DNA of 64,000 bases from Dioscorea cayenensis subsp. rotundata (taxonomy: Eukaryota; Streptophyta; Magnoliopsida; Dioscoreales; Dioscoreaceae), in contig NC_052487.1 in the NCBI RefSeq assembly GCF_009730915.1, forward strand, positions 1,054,001 to 1,118,000, given 5' to 3'. This document shows, piece after piece, positions 1 through 16,881 of the stretch. The position numbers were made by a program, and so were the translations under genes. How positions within the stretch are numbered: position 1 is the stretch's first letter; each line of letters opens with the position of its first letter. Below the pieces are notes generated by a model that saw only the letters and a program-made list of their open reading frames with translations, searched no databases and was not told the DNA's origin.

Positions 1-69
1 ATTCCCATTCAATTTCAATATATTCCACCTTATTTAAGTACCTCCAAATTAATATCCACTATTTCAATA
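1..69 (+). repeat. Direct repeat, copy 1 of 2
   Basis: About 69 bases starting ATTCCCATTCAATTTC recur at 666-733 in the same orientation with only a few mismatches, about 665 bases apart. The two copies could be edges of a dispersed element or a local duplication. No terminal TG/CA or coding sequence supports calling them LTRs. Confidence 0.7.
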
Positions 70-665
70 TATTCATTTGATGAGTATATTTATATAACAT
101 ATATATTTCACAATTAGCTTAAAATTTCATACTTGAGTAAAACTTCTCCACATTTAATTTACACGTTGTGTATACAAACTCTTTATTTATACCCACTATG
201 GGCAATCAAATGAATGCTCATTTACCATATGACCATTGGGTTGGTAAGAGTCGACATGATTTATCAGCAGCTAAAGCCAACTTTTCAATGTTATGTACAT
301 GTGTATACATGTACGAAATAAACCTGAAATTGGAAAAAAAAAAATTTAAGATATATTTTTTAAAATAATTATTATGAAAGATGCATAACTCAAGTGAAGA
401 TTTTTTTTTTTTACTAGATAGAGTGGACAAATCACATGTTTGGGGCATGATGATTGTCCTACTCGTGCACACATGGAGCCCCTTTATTGTATTACTACGT
501 CATGTGTATTTTGAATCTTAGATAATTAAAGTCATCATAAAATACCATTCACAGGATGACTGATACTACTAAACTAAATTAAAAACCCTTGGATAACTCA
601 AGTAAAAATTCATCATCTTAGAATCACTCCCAAATTTATTGTGTTTCTATTTTAATTATGATCTT

Positions 666-733
666 ATTCCCATTCAATTTCAATATATTCCACCATATTT
701 AAGTATCTCCAAACTAATATCCACTATTCAATA
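666..733 (+). repeat. Direct repeat, copy 2 of 2
   Basis: This is the second copy of the repeat at 1-69. It is followed by a TA-dinucleotide run at about 748-768. Confidence 0.7.
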
Positions 734-3164
734 CCTACCAATGGGTATATATATATATATATATATATGCTGAGGGATGTCCATTTACCACTTAATATAT
801 ATGGTTGTGACTTTTTCTTTTCTTTTTATATGCTTATATTTAATTATAATTTTTAAAAGTACAAAAAAATTTAAAATTTGATTTAATTATTTATTAATGT
901 GACTAAAAATATAATTTTCTATGCAATCACCATCATGTATATACACATGTGCAATTGGATGTATGTATACTTGTGTTAAAAAAATGTAATTATTGCCTAA
1001 TTAATTTTTAACTTTTTTAAAAATTACATGTTACTAGAGACTTATGCATCCGCAAAGACAAAAGATTAACTAACCTTTATTTTTTTAAAAAAAATTAATA
1101 TTAAATTAAATTTTACCATATTTATAATTTATACTGTATATTGACATTCTTCTTTAAAAAACTAAAAATACTCATTTGCAAATGGACATCTTATTTTTTA
1201 TTCACAAAAATCAAATACTTACTGGCTATGTTTACTTTCTAAAGTAAGTGTTGATCTATTTTATCCACAAAATTATAGGTAAATATTTGTATTTACTTAC
1301 AGTGATCTTTTTTTATACCCAACCTAACCAATACCATGAAAAGTATACATTTTGATTCTTCTGTTGATATTACACATCAAATATATACTATTTTTTGGTT
1401 ATTTATTTTTTGAATAAAATTAATAAACCACAATTTATTTTTTAAAAAATTATATATTTATTCTTATTCTTAATACATTTTACTTTATTTTTTTTAAGAA
1501 ATCTTATCTACATGAATATATCATTTGGTTTTGGTCTTGGTCCTTGAATGGCCCATATAGATTGAAAGCCATGAAAGAGATACCAACCGAGATTTGTTAA
1601 ATATATAACATTTTTCTTTTTATTTAAGGAAGAATCCTAGCTAGCTTGGTTTATTTCGCACAAGATTTTCCAAGCCTCATGTTAAGCTCATGCCATTAAT
1701 TTTTGGAGGGTTTGCTGTTCCCCTTCACTAATAGTTATGTGGAGGTTTTTTTGTATTGTTTTAGTTTTAATGAATGTGGTTTATCCATCTTTAATTTTTT
1801 TTTTTAAAAGCATATAAAAATAAAATTAAACAAGCAAGATAATTAATTCCAACAGTCATTGTTAAAAAACCAATACATTTGTCATTTTCATTCAATCTAA
1901 GCTCAAGCCATTTTTTTTTAATCTAATTGCTTTAATATTTAAAAAATACTTAAAAAATTAATTTTTATGTTTTCATGTCATTGTTCTCATCTTCAACAAC
2001 TTCTTGTTATTTAATTAACATTGTCTTTTCTCTCTTCATGATTACTATAAAGAATTTTCAATTTTCAACAGTGACTAAGTTTTTCTATTCGTGTACGTCT
2101 CCGAAAGTTCATGCTTGTGACCTTTCCTTATAAAAAAAAAACAATGGCTTTTTATTTTTTTCTTCTTATTTTCCTTTTATTTTTTTCATGATTTTTCAAA
2201 ATAAGATTGGGAAGGGCCTATTGAGTAAATAATTTTGATTCACTTATTTTGAAAATTTTATCCAACAAAAATAGCATGTTTTTTTTAAGTGGTTATAATG
2301 GTGAACTTTTTTTATTATATTTTGATGAAATATAAACTTAGTGACATCAATTAAGACCATGCTGTTGAACAAGGAATTTTCTAAACAAAGAAAATAACGG
2401 GTGGTTGCTATAATCCTGTGGAGAATATGAGGTTACTAACCATGATTAATAGTGATTTGGGAAGTTGGTGGGAAATGGGCCTTGTTTTTGCTTTACTCAA
2501 ATATTGAATTTAACATTTGGTCATCATATGGATGACTTTATTTTTTGAAATATTGAATACTAGGTAGGTTAAGGTTCTCATATAAGTGGTTTATATGTTC
2601 ACCGTTAATTAAGAAGAACACAAAAAAAATACATGGGAAATAGCCATCAATTTCCTGTACTTTGATTATTTTTAATTATTAAAAAATTAAAAATAGTCAC
2701 GTGACAAGTTTAGTAAATTAACTAGCTAAACCAGTATTAATGATTTACTTATTATTATTAATTTTAACCTTTGCTAATTTTTTTTAATCACCGATTTAGT
2801 ACCTATATTAATGCTTTTGTCTGTTTTGATATGTTTCTATAAATATAATTATCATGTATATTCATAAGCAGGTAGCAAGATATAGGTAATGGCAGCCTCA
2901 AACATATTGAAGATAGTTTAAGAATTGGCTTAATTTGAACTTCATTGGCAATTACAATTTGAATTAAGGTAGCATGGAATAATATTGTTGTAGTAATTAG
3001 AAACTTGACGTACGGCAATATAATATTTTTTTCAGCCTAAAAACGTGCGTGGCGGCTCTTTGTATTCTTGGCCTCAAAAGGCTTTAACAGAATGCATGTA
3101 CATGTGATGTGGCATGATGACCTGAAAGTCAATAATGAACACTAACAACAACCGAGATGAGCAC

Positions 3165-3173
3165 TATATAAAG
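3165..3173 (+). promoter_or_regulatory. TATA box of PKS1
   Basis: TATATAAAG lies 129 bases upstream of the chosen ATG, inside the context CACTATATAAA. The same context precedes PKS2 (45368) and PKS3 (52376), so the three promoters share ancestry. Confidence 0.7.
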
Positions 3174-3301
3174 GGTGCAATGGCGGAAGCTATCTCCACA
3201 GCACTGAGTTAGAGTTTTAAACCAGAACCTCAGTGGTAATTACCAGTCAGGTTTGCAAGCTTGATATCACATTTAGTGGTGATCATCAGATAAAATCAAC
3301 A

Positions 3302-4651
3302 ATGGTGAGCGTTAATGGTGCTGCAGTTGATCATTGTGAGAAGGGAAACAAGGCTGGTGGTCTTGCCAGCGTGCTAGCGTTGGGCACTGCCAACCCTCCC
3401 AATGTTGTATATCAGGATACATTTGCTGATTACTTCTTCAGAGTCACCAACAGTGAGGACAAGGTTGAGCTCAAGGAAAAGCTCAAGCGTGTCTGTAAGT
3501 ATTTATATTCTAATTAATGATCATTATTTGATAAAACATTTATATATCTTTCCATGCATGCATGCATGCATGTGATGTGGTCTGCATGTGTGATTAGTAT
3601 CTAATAAAATTAATAATTAATGGATGAAGGTGATAAGTCTATGATCAGGAAGAGACACTTCTACCTGAATGAAGAGAAGCTAAAGGAGCACCCCAACCTC
3701 TGCGCCTTCATGGACCATGCTTCACTGAACACCAGGCATGATATAGTGGTTGAAGAGGTGCCAAAGCTGGGAGAGAAGGCAGCCATCAAAGCTCTGGAGG
3801 AATGGGGACGTCCACGTTCTGAAATCACTCACATCATCTTCTGCAGCACCGGCGGTGTCGACTTGCCCGGAGCTGACTATCGCATCATCAAGCTCCTTGG
3901 TCTCTCTCCATCTACAAAGCGTGTCATGCTCTACAGCCAGGGATGTTTCGCTGGTGGCACAGTGCTACGAATAGCCAAAGACCTGGCCGAGAACAATGAG
4001 AACTCTCGTGTACTTATAGTATGCGCCGAGTTGACGGTCATCTCCTTCCGTGGCCCTGATGAGGCCAAGGAGAACTTCGACAACCTAGTCGGGCAAGCCA
4101 TTTTCGCCGATGGCGCTGCTGCGGTGGTTGTGGGAGCCAAACCTATTCCAGAGGTAGAGACTCCCTACTTTGAAATAGTGTCCACTGACCAGTATATTCT
4201 CCCAGAGAGCGACGGGTATATTGGTGGTCATTTGAGAGAAGTAGGCCTGACTTTCTACTTGCACAGCCAAGTGCCAAGTACTGTCGGTAACAACATAGAG
4301 AAGACTCTGATAAAGGCGTTCTCATCGTTGGGTATTTCAGATTGGAACTCATTGTTTTTCATCACCCATCCCGGTGGGCGTGCAATCCTTGATAAGATTG
4401 AGGAGAAATTGGAGCTAAAGCCGGAGAAGATGAGGGCCACTCGGCATGTGTTGAGTGAATATGGGAATATGTCGAGTCCCAGTGTCTTATTCATCATGGA
4501 TGAAATGAGGAAGCGATCCATGGCTGACGGCCTGCGCACCGCCGGAGAAGGTCTTGACTACGGAGTGCTGCATGGTTTGGGTCCCGGTATCACCGTGGAG
4601 ACTGTCGTCCTCCATGCGCTCCCTCTCCACAATTTCACAAACAAGAACTAA
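3302..4651 (+). CDS. Type III polyketide synthase (chalcone/stilbene synthase family), intact
   Basis: The coding sequence joins 3302..3494 and 3630..4651 and gives 404 residues, close to the usual 390-400. The single intron splits a Cys codon (T|GT, residue 65), the classic chalcone synthase intron position. Catalytic residues are visible: Cys170 in SQGCFAGG, His311 in ITHPGGRAI and Asn344 in EYGNMSS; gatekeeper phenylalanines are Phe223 and Phe273. Spacings match alfalfa CHS apart from two extra residues between Cys and the first Phe. The C-terminal [13 protein letters not shown] loop is present. The enzyme should condense malonyl-CoA onto a CoA starter in the cytosol. Active-site positions equivalent to CHS Ser133, Met137 and Thr197 are Gly, Leu and Ser, so the product may not be naringenin chalcone; stilbene, bibenzyl or another PKS activity is possible. 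I chose ATG 3302, not in-frame 3233, because the protein then has the family's N-terminus; 3233 would add 23 residues. Confidence 0.93.
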
Positions 4652-4764
4652 TTCATAGTAACATACTAAAATTTTATTATTAAAAAGCCTGTTCTTATAT
4701 ATGTTGACACTGAACTGTTTTATTTTTATTTTATTATTGTATTATTTTCTTGCTTGATTGGATT

Positions 4765-4770
4765 AATAAA
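4765..4770 (+). terminator. Poly(A) signal of PKS1
   Basis: AATAAA lies 114 bases after the PKS1 stop codon, followed by more A-rich sequence. Confidence 0.5.
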
Positions 4771-5151
4771 ATAAAAAACTATCATATTTTGTCTGAGAAA
4801 ATGATTTTATTCTTACACAAAATCATTACCGTCCATGGACGCAATCCATCGTAAACGACGACACAGATGAATACCCACGAATCTCCATGCGGGCCAATGA
4901 CCAAAATACCCGTGAGGATAACTAAGCAATAGATGACTGCCAAGTGTCCCATGATCCAATTTCATTGTGCTCCGCGGAGCACCAGAACCATACTCTTCGT
5001 CTACTCCGATCTCTATCTCCGTTTCTCTATTCCCAGCTTCTCCCGGCGCCGTTGCCGCCAAATCCACCGTCCGTTATTCAAATCAACGGCCACCATTCAT
5101 CCTTTCAGGTAACCGACCAATTTTCTCCTTTCCATTTATACCCTTCTTCTC

Positions 5152-9565
<4,414 letters not shown>

Positions 9566-9652
9566 CTACGACACTCCTTACCAGAGCTGTTTCAGTAGTA
9601 CAAGAATTGCTGTTTCCATGTCAATGTCCCTTTCATCACTAGCGATTTTTTG

Positions 9653-9658
9653 AATAAA
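9653..9658 (+). terminator. Poly(A) signal of TADA
   Basis: AATAAA lies 88 bases after the TADA stop codon. Confidence 0.5.
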
Positions 9659-10021
9659 TTTCAGTTTCCTTCGGTCAATTACAGTACAGTTTAGTTTCAT
9701 ACTTGAACCTGCGTTTTGATTTTGCTGTTATAAATAGTGTCTTCTTCTTTACAGATGATGCTTGTTGTTAAACAGGGACCAAGATGAGATCCTCTTCAAG
9801 AGCACCGGCTACTCTTTTTTCTCCAGAAGAGGTGCATTCCCTCTTAATCTCTTTAACTCTAATTTTAGTAATTCTTAACATTTATTTCTCTTCATGTTAG
9901 TACAGAATAAAATGCCTTCAGGTGGCTTAAATTCCAGAGACAGAAAAAAAAAACAAAAAACTAAGGCAAGTTCCCTTGTATTTTGCTTTATTTCCCTAAA
10001 ATCTATGAATGTGAAAGTTCA

Positions 10022-11422
10022 TCATGCCGAGTTCTTCTTTACATGTAACAGGTTGACAAGCCCTCGGAGCGCAACATTAACATCATCACTCTTCATCAAC
10101 TCCTCAGCAACTTCCGCCGGGCTAACCTCCACCTCTCCAATCAACTGATCAATCTTCCCAAAGAGTGGATGCTCATCGACACCATGGTAATTTGAAACCA
10201 AGATTCTAAACCCAGCCGCGGTACAATAACCCATATGTATATGCATGTCCATCCTCCCAGGTCGGAGCAAAGCAGGGTCAAGCCTTTCTTTATGGTTTGT
10301 TGTGAAGACTATGATCTTCTCCTCTGCAGAGCTAGACCACAGGCCATCCACAAGATTCAGCATTCCTGAGAGTGTCACCTGCAACAAGATCATTCGGATA
10401 AGCATGAGGTGAAGTGCACTATTAATCCATCATGAACTCAAAGACAGGGGAGTCCTCACCTTCTCTTCATCTGCAGCTTCTCTTCTTTGTAGCTCCATTG
10501 AGCAATCAATATCCTCAACAACTAGAATTGATTGGTTCTCCATTGCCGCTAGCAATGTTCGAAGCCCGGAGTTGCTACTCACTCCATTCAACTCCAAATC
10601 ATACACATCAAACTTGAGGAACTCCGCCATTGCCGCAACCAAGCTCGACTTCCCCGTCCCCGGCGGTCCGTAAAGCAAGTATCCACGCTTCCAAGCTTTC
10701 CCAACCCTCTTATAATACTCTTTCCTCTTCACAAACCTCTCAAGATCCTCCACAATAGCTTTCTTCAACGCCGGCTCCATGGCAAGCGTCGCAAACGTCG
10801 CCGGATGCCGAAGGTTCGACGCACTCCAAGCACAGTCATCGTTGGTGTAAAGCTTCAAAGTTTTAGCTCCATCTTTGATGGTTTTCGCTTGGGTGATTAC
10901 ATGCGGCAAGTAAGCGCTGACAGCGAGCTCCTTGTTCCTCTTGTGAAACGAGAGCTGAAACGACCGGGCTTCGGACGGCGTGCTGACCTCTTTGTAGTGG
11001 TTACGGCGGTAATTAACAACCTGCTTGTTAGATTCCCGCGATACGAGGCGCCAAGTGAAAGTGAAGCCGAGGAAACGGTCGACGACTTGTTCACCACGAT
11101 CAATGGAGATGTTAATGGCGTTCTCGTCATCTTGTTTGGCTGCACGGAGGTTACGGGCGGAGGACGATGCCATGGCGCCGAGATAGGTCTCGGCGGCGCG
11201 GAAGAGGTGATTAGGGAGGCGGTTATCGAACTCATCGATAGTGATGGTGATTTGGGAGGAGAGACGGGTGAAGAGAGTGGAGACGTAGGAGTAGAGAGTG
11301 TCAGGGATGAGATCGGTGGCGAAGGTGCGGATGAAGACGGCGGTGGCGGCGATGGACATGGCCGTGGAGACGATGGTGTCGGTCTTGATGTTCGTGTTTG
11401 CGAACATGGTTGTGTCCAACAT
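10022..11422 (-). CDS. AAA-ATPase of the BCS1/AATP1 family
   Basis: On the minus strand, exon 1 is 11422..10460 and exon 2 is 10378..10022, giving 439 residues. The 81-base intron has GT-AG ends and phase 0. The N-terminus has one hydrophobic segment (about residues 10-35), followed by the plant AAA-ATPase-associated region (RAAETYLGAM). The AAA module shows Walker A GPPGTGKSS, Walker B ILVVEDIDCS, and the sensor/arginine-finger region FTTNHKERLDPALLRPGRMD. Members are membrane-anchored ATPases in mitochondria or ER that respond to stress; the specific substrate is unknown. At 439 residues it is slightly short, and the C-terminal tail after the AAA domain is brief. A second in-frame Met lies five codons downstream (11407). 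It converges on TADA with 456 bases between stops. I do not recall this gene between TADA and AGP19 in Arabidopsis. Confidence 0.92.
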
Positions 11423-11513
11423 GGTTGAGAGAGAGTTTGGAAAGAAACAAGGGTTTTAGCCTACGGAGTGAAGAGAAGAAGGTTTGGAGATGATGGTACT
11501 TGGTGGGCAAGGA

Positions 11514-11521
11514 ATTTATAT
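11514..11521 (-). promoter_or_regulatory. Possible TATA box of the AAA-ATPase gene
   Basis: Minus-strand ATATAAAT lies about 95 bases upstream of the start codon, a plausible distance. Confidence 0.5.
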
Positions 11522-11522
11522 T

Positions 11523-14500
11523 GGAAATTCCTGATATGATTGCCATTATTTTTATTTTTATTTTTATTTAAAAAAAAAAAAAATAGTTTGGGTTAATGTG
11601 GTTTTTTTTTAAAAAAAAAAAAATATTGTGGACTCGGGTTCGGTAGTTACTACGGAATCAAGATTTTTATAAATTTTTTTATTTATTTATTATATAATAT
11701 ATGAATAGATTGATAATTATTTTAAAAAATTATTATTATTTATTTTAAAAATTATTAAATTGAATAATTTAATGGGTGAGATGACCAGCAATATCTTGGT
11801 TCTGTTTTAACTATTGTGTAACCGCGTTCATGAGATTATTTCGTGATTTTAATAATAAGATATTATTTTTTTATTAGTGTTGAGTTTGTATAAATCTGGT
11901 TTAAATTAAACTTGACCGGAAAAGCCTTGTTCATAATTAAGGGCGGAGCTACAATTTAGAGATTGTGGGATCAAATGATTCTATAAAAATTTTACAAAAT
12001 ATTAATAGTAAATATATTATAAAGTAAGCAAGATAGTTGTTTTCCATGTATGTTGGTCCAATTTCATAGGATGCATATTATCAAACAAGGAAGATGGCTC
12101 CCTCCTATCTATATTTAATTTACATACTATTAATACACATTATTATTACCATAAATTAATTAGTATAAATATTGACAACATGCATATTATTATTAGTAAT
12201 ATAATATTAATAGTAGACAATAAGTCATATGAGAGAAAGTGAATGATATATATATATATATATATAGATAAAGAGAGATAATAATAGCAGTAGCCTGAAT
12301 AGTAGCTATGCAGATGTACTTTCTCCCTAAATGAATAGATGTGTTCTCTGTTTGATTTTTATAAACTGTGATTGATTAAATTATTGCTTAATATAATTAA
12401 TGAATAGATGTGTTTTCTGCTTGATTTTTAGGATTTTTATAGGCTATGATTGATTAAATTATTGCGTAATATAATTAATGAATAGATGTGTTTTCTGTTT
12501 GATTTTTATAGGCTGTGATTGATTAAATTATTGCTTAATATAATTGAACGAATTACAATACTGTAGGATTTTTTTTATTATACTATTATTTATAAACACA
12601 GTAATTAAATGAAAAAATTCCTTCATTACTGTACTACTATTTATAATCACAGCAACCCAAACGGCCGTAGATGACACACACTTAATAGTATATATGCAAT
12701 CATATATATATTAATTACACTATAGGTGATAATATCATATTTATATATTGACCCTATTAAATAAAATTATTGGTTCCACCACTATTAATAAACAACTATA
12801 ACTTTTGAAATAGAGTGAATATAAAAGATGCCCTTTTGTATAAAGTGAGGTTGGATGAATTGGAGGCATAACCTTGACTAATGCAACAGAGATAGTTGAG
12901 TACTCTTTATCTGGATTTTTCTTTTCCAATATTTGTTTGGAGTGAGATAAGATGCGCTTATTAAGATTGAACATGTTTTTTCTCTGTTCAAGTTGGAGAT
13001 CTCCTTTTATATTATTACGCTCAGCCTCAAATCTTGAATTTTTGTCCTTTGGTGTGAGCAAGACTACTATTTCTGCTTTGGGCCCAAAGAAACAAACATT
13101 TGATACCCATTTTGTTTGTATTATCTTAAACAGATGATCTCTACTATGGATTGTTTGTAAGGAATTTTTTTTTTTTTTTTAAGGAGGATAAACCATCTTA
13201 CGCACACCTCAAACCCTAAACCCTAATAATTACTACATATGATTTTGGTAATTTTAGTTTTATTGTCTTTTGTTTGTCTTCGTCCTATACTCTTATGTGG
13301 ATTTCTGCATGTATTTTTGTAAAGTAAAATTCATCATGTATTCCCTATTTAAAAAACCCATTTTAATAACTTTTTTATTTGATGAAATAAAAAAGTATTT
13401 TCTGTTCACTTGTAAAATTGTTGGGTGTAATTATATTTTTTTTTTTCAATTTTTAAGAAAAAAGATTGGACTGCACGGAGTAGTGGGGGCCAAAAATCTT
13501 GGTTTTTGGAAAATAGTGAAGAATTCTTGGATATATCTTTTAGAAATTTTTTCATGATTTGGTTTTTTAATGCCTCTTGGAATCTAATTTTTAAAAAGAA
13601 TTTTGTCCTTTGGAAATCAATATTTTTAAATGATTAATGTGGAATAGCAAAATCTTTGTTCTCAATAACTTAGCTAAGCGAAACTGTAACAATCTTCCAA
13701 CTACAACATGTGTTTGTTGCCACTTGCCATAGGGTTATAGAGTCTAATAACTATTAATTCTTTTATTAAAAATTTATTTCAAATATATGAAATTGTTTTG
13801 GCCACATTCTCATGATTTCGTAATCCCCAGCCTCCATGTTAGAGGTCTGGACTTTATGGATCAATAACCTAAAGTCCCAATAACATGCGACACGAAACTC
13901 CCTTAGGATTATTTTTTGGAATGTTTGGCTAAAAAGGTATAACTAAATTTTCATCTAATGTTCTCTCCTACCAATTTTACTTATTATCAAAATTAATCAT
14001 ATATATAATATTTTAGTCTTTTGCAGTCCAAAATTTATAGAAGAACATGTTAAGGGATGTTATTTTCACTATCAAGCGGTCTCAATTCCTCTGCACCTCT
14101 TATAATTTAGAGGAGAACCTCTAAAAACAACCAAGGCTCCAACTTGGCCTAATGAGTAATCCTATTTAACTGCACTAAGAGAACCCATATATGTTTGACC
14201 CTACACATAAATGTCATCATCTAGAATCTCTGTATTTTTCACTCGTCTCAGTATCTCACTTATCTCAGTAGAAATACTTAATCACCGCATATGGTTATTC
14301 TCAAATTTAATTTCTCTTTTTTCTATTAGTCTTATTATCATGTACCTTGTTTTCCTAAAATTTTAACAAAAGTTTGATTTATCCACTTCTAAAAAAAATT
14401 GCATTTAGTATTTTAGACCAAAATATCATCGATCAAACATTCAAATAAATATATAATATAATTTTTCAAGCTTGTGAGTTGCGATGGAGTTTTGATGGTG

Positions 14501-15100
14501 GAGTCTATAGACACGAACAACTTCATAAGTTCACAACAACACCAAATTGAAATCAATGAGCTGTAAATTTCACCCATGTTGATGGAGATAATCTCCTTCA
14601 AATAACATATTAAAATGATTAGTATTACATAGTAAGTCAGCAAAGTTAGCAGTAAAAACAATATTGATAATATTTACAGGAAGAAGTTTCTAACTACATT
14701 AAAATTAAATATAAAAAAAAAAAGACAAAGAAAACAAAGATAATTACCAGACTGGAGCAGGTAAGAAGGATGTGATGTTTAACCAATAAAAAAGAGCTCA
14801 TTAGTTATCACCTTCCCTTTGGTGAAGCCTTTCTTCAGTAAGACTTCACCTGACCTGATTAATAGTTTCCTTGTTTGCAGAGCAACTGGTTGTGCAACAA
14901 TGGGGCCACACAAACAATTAGTTCAAACGTAACTACATCTCTTTCCAAATCAATGAATCAATGAACAAATGATCTACTACATTCACATTGATTTCTGATT
15001 CTGAATAATGACAATGAGTTGGTGACATCCTGAGAATTTCAGGGAACAAATCTTTAACATCACAATTAAATTTTGATGAAATTAAATGCCGATGGTTGTT
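11523..15100. other. Intergenic spacer with no supported gene
   Basis: AT-rich DNA with poly-A/poly-T runs lies between the AAA-ATPase and the AGP gene. Apart from the tandem repeat at 12330-12545 I see no coding sequence, RNA gene or transposon end that I can defend. Short open frames here encode low-complexity peptides. Confidence 0.6.
12330..12545 (+). repeat. Three-copy tandem repeat, unit 68-78 bases
   Basis: Three adjacent copies start at about 12330, 12400 and 12478. Each begins AATGAATAGATGTGTT and ends TTAATATAATT or close to it. The middle copy carries a roughly 9-base internal duplication (GATTTTTAGGATTTTTA). Confidence 0.85.
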
Positions 15101-15231
15101 AGAATGTCTTTGCCGAGTTTTCCGACCCAACAACCATGAACCACCTTCCTTCTTCATCAAACATTCTGCCGCCCTCTATATACAGATACTCTGGCATCTG
15201 GGGAGAAGCAATCAAACTAACAATAATAAAC

Positions 15232-16172
15232 ATGGCCTTGAAGCAGTGGCTCTGCTTCTCGGTCTTTCTTTGCATTTGTATTGGCATTGGTGTAGCTCAA
15301 GTTCCAGCTAGCGCACCATCCCAACCACCGCCTGTTGCCAACCCTCCCACAACACTCCCAGCTCCGGTTGCACAGCCATTGCCACCTTCCTCAACTCCAC
15401 CACCACAAGCTGCAACAACGCCTTTACCACCACCGACATCACCTCCACCATTGCCTCCTCCTCCAACACTACCACCACCTTTGCCAGCACCAACTCCACC
15501 ACCGCCTCTGCCTCCGCCACCCTCATTGCCCCCAGTAGCACCTCCACTTCCCCCTCCACCGGCTCTGCCTCCGGTAATCCCAGCACCAGTGCCAGCTCCA
15601 ACTGTTGCAGTGCCAGCAGTGGCGCCATCCCCTCCTGTTGAAGCACCAGCACCTGCTCCTGCAAAGGGAAAGAAGAAGCACAAAAGGAGGAAGCATAAGA
15701 AGAAGCATGCCCCTGCACCTGCACCTGTGGTGCTCAGTCCACCAGCACCAGTTGCACCTGAACCATCCGAGGATCTGTCATCCCCTGCACCACAACCAGA
15801 TTTGGTAATAATTTCAATCCTCTAGAATTATTCTTCCAAAGATTTTGATGTTGCCACAAACAGGTTTCTTCAATGCTCACTGAAAAGGAACTTCTTTCCG
15901 ACAGACAATATTCTACATGAAACTATACTTCCATAATAAGATGAACATAACTGAAATTCAGACCATAATGTTGTCGTTGCAATACATACTAATTTCCAGC
16001 TAGTCTCTCTAAGATTAAATGAATTAGTGGAATTAATAACCTAATATTTTCTTCTGCTATCTCCCTTTGATTACAGAATGGTGGAGTTGCAATATACGAG
16101 ATGGGAAAGATGTTTGGAAGGTCGGTGAGAGCTATTTTGGTCACATTGGTACTGATTGCTGTCATGAGTTAG
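15232..16172 (+). CDS. Lysine-rich classical arabinogalactan protein (AGP19-like)
   Basis: The coding sequence joins 15232..15804 and 16077..16172 and gives 222 residues. The protein is built as a secreted, GPI-anchored proteoglycan backbone. It has a hydrophobic signal peptide (residues 1 to about 23, ending GVAQ), then a long Pro/Ala/Ser/Thr-rich region with many AP, SP and PPP motifs suitable for prolyl hydroxylation and glycosylation. A basic Lys/Arg/His patch follows at about residues 145-160 (KGKKKHKRRKHKKK), then more AP repeats. Exon 2 encodes the hydrophobic C-terminal tail (AILVTLVLIAVMS) expected of a GPI-attachment signal. The Lys-rich patch places it with AGP17/18/19. The intron is GT-AG, phase 0, 272 bases. 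ATG 15232 was chosen because it opens directly into the signal peptide; an upstream in-frame ATG at 15136 would bury it. A CTATATAC stretch near 15176 could be the TATA box. Confidence 0.9.
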
Positions 16173-16268
16173 ACACTGTATTGTACTACTTTGGTTTGCG
16201 AGATTATCAGTTTTTTTCATATGAGAGTATTCATTTCCATTGGTTGTATTTATCAGAGTTGGATGTGT

Positions 16269-16274
16269 AATAAA
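16269..16274 (+). terminator. Poly(A) signal of the AGP gene
   Basis: AATAAA lies about 97 bases downstream of the AGP stop codon. Confidence 0.45.
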
Positions 16275-16881
16275 GAACAGGAATTTTCAGAAAATACACA
16301 GAAAAGACAAAACAATCAACTGCATGTAAGCATACATTTTCTATCACGTTAAAGACTAGTCATTCTCATCATTCTGGACATTTTACAGAAAATAGATTTC
16401 ATTCACCAATTCTTTACTAATAAAGACTTCAGTGGTGACTAACATTCCATTCAAATAATTTAGCAGATCAATTTTCTCAAAGACAAACTGCATGACAATG
16501 TAATGTATCTTGAGATAATTGTCAGATATGCATTCAATCAGAAAGAACAGAAATGCAATACAAATGCACACTGCATTAAAGCGCTAAGAGATGAAAATTT
16601 TATTGCTTGTGTGCATTATATAGAAAGACAGTGTCAGCTTATGCCATTCAGAACCGAGCACTAAAATAGATTAGATATATAAAAAGAAAGAGATGGATTT
16701 GAGTACAGACTCAAGATATCAATGGTTGGCTCCAACAAGCATTCAGTATTTGAGTTGAGAAACGTGTCATGTCTGCATCTCATTCTAGATTTAAGAAGAA
16801 CACCTCTAGCTATTGAAACAAACAGAACTTCTCCTTAAGAGAGCATCCTCAGACCATAGCTTGTCAAAGTTGTATGGCAGT

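Larger units (their letters stand above)
1..3150. other. AT-rich intergenic spacer, no gene seen
   Basis: No reading frame here has a recognisable product. The stretch is strongly AT-rich with many homopolymer runs. Near 1740-1810 the sequence (T-rich, then an AATGAATGTGGTTTATCC-like stretch, then poly-T) resembles the 3' tail of a plant LINE, but no coding part is attached. A short direct repeat (1-69 and 666-733) is listed separately. Confidence 0.6.

Noticed and set aside
9770-9960. Extra exon of TADA or a small gene after TADA
   Set aside because: The TADA protein ends with the expected family C-terminus at 9565; the later sequence gives no recognisable product.
10805-11428. 207-codon open frame on the plus strand
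   Set aside because: It lies antisense to exon 1 of the AAA-ATPase and encodes Gly/Asp/Val-rich sequence without domain features; the minus-strand protein has clear Walker motifs.
15297-15724. Two 128-138 codon minus-strand frames (Gly-rich and Glu/Leu/Val-rich)
   Set aside because: They are shadows of the proline-rich AGP coding sequence, whose signal peptide, Lys-rich patch and GPI tail make it the real gene.
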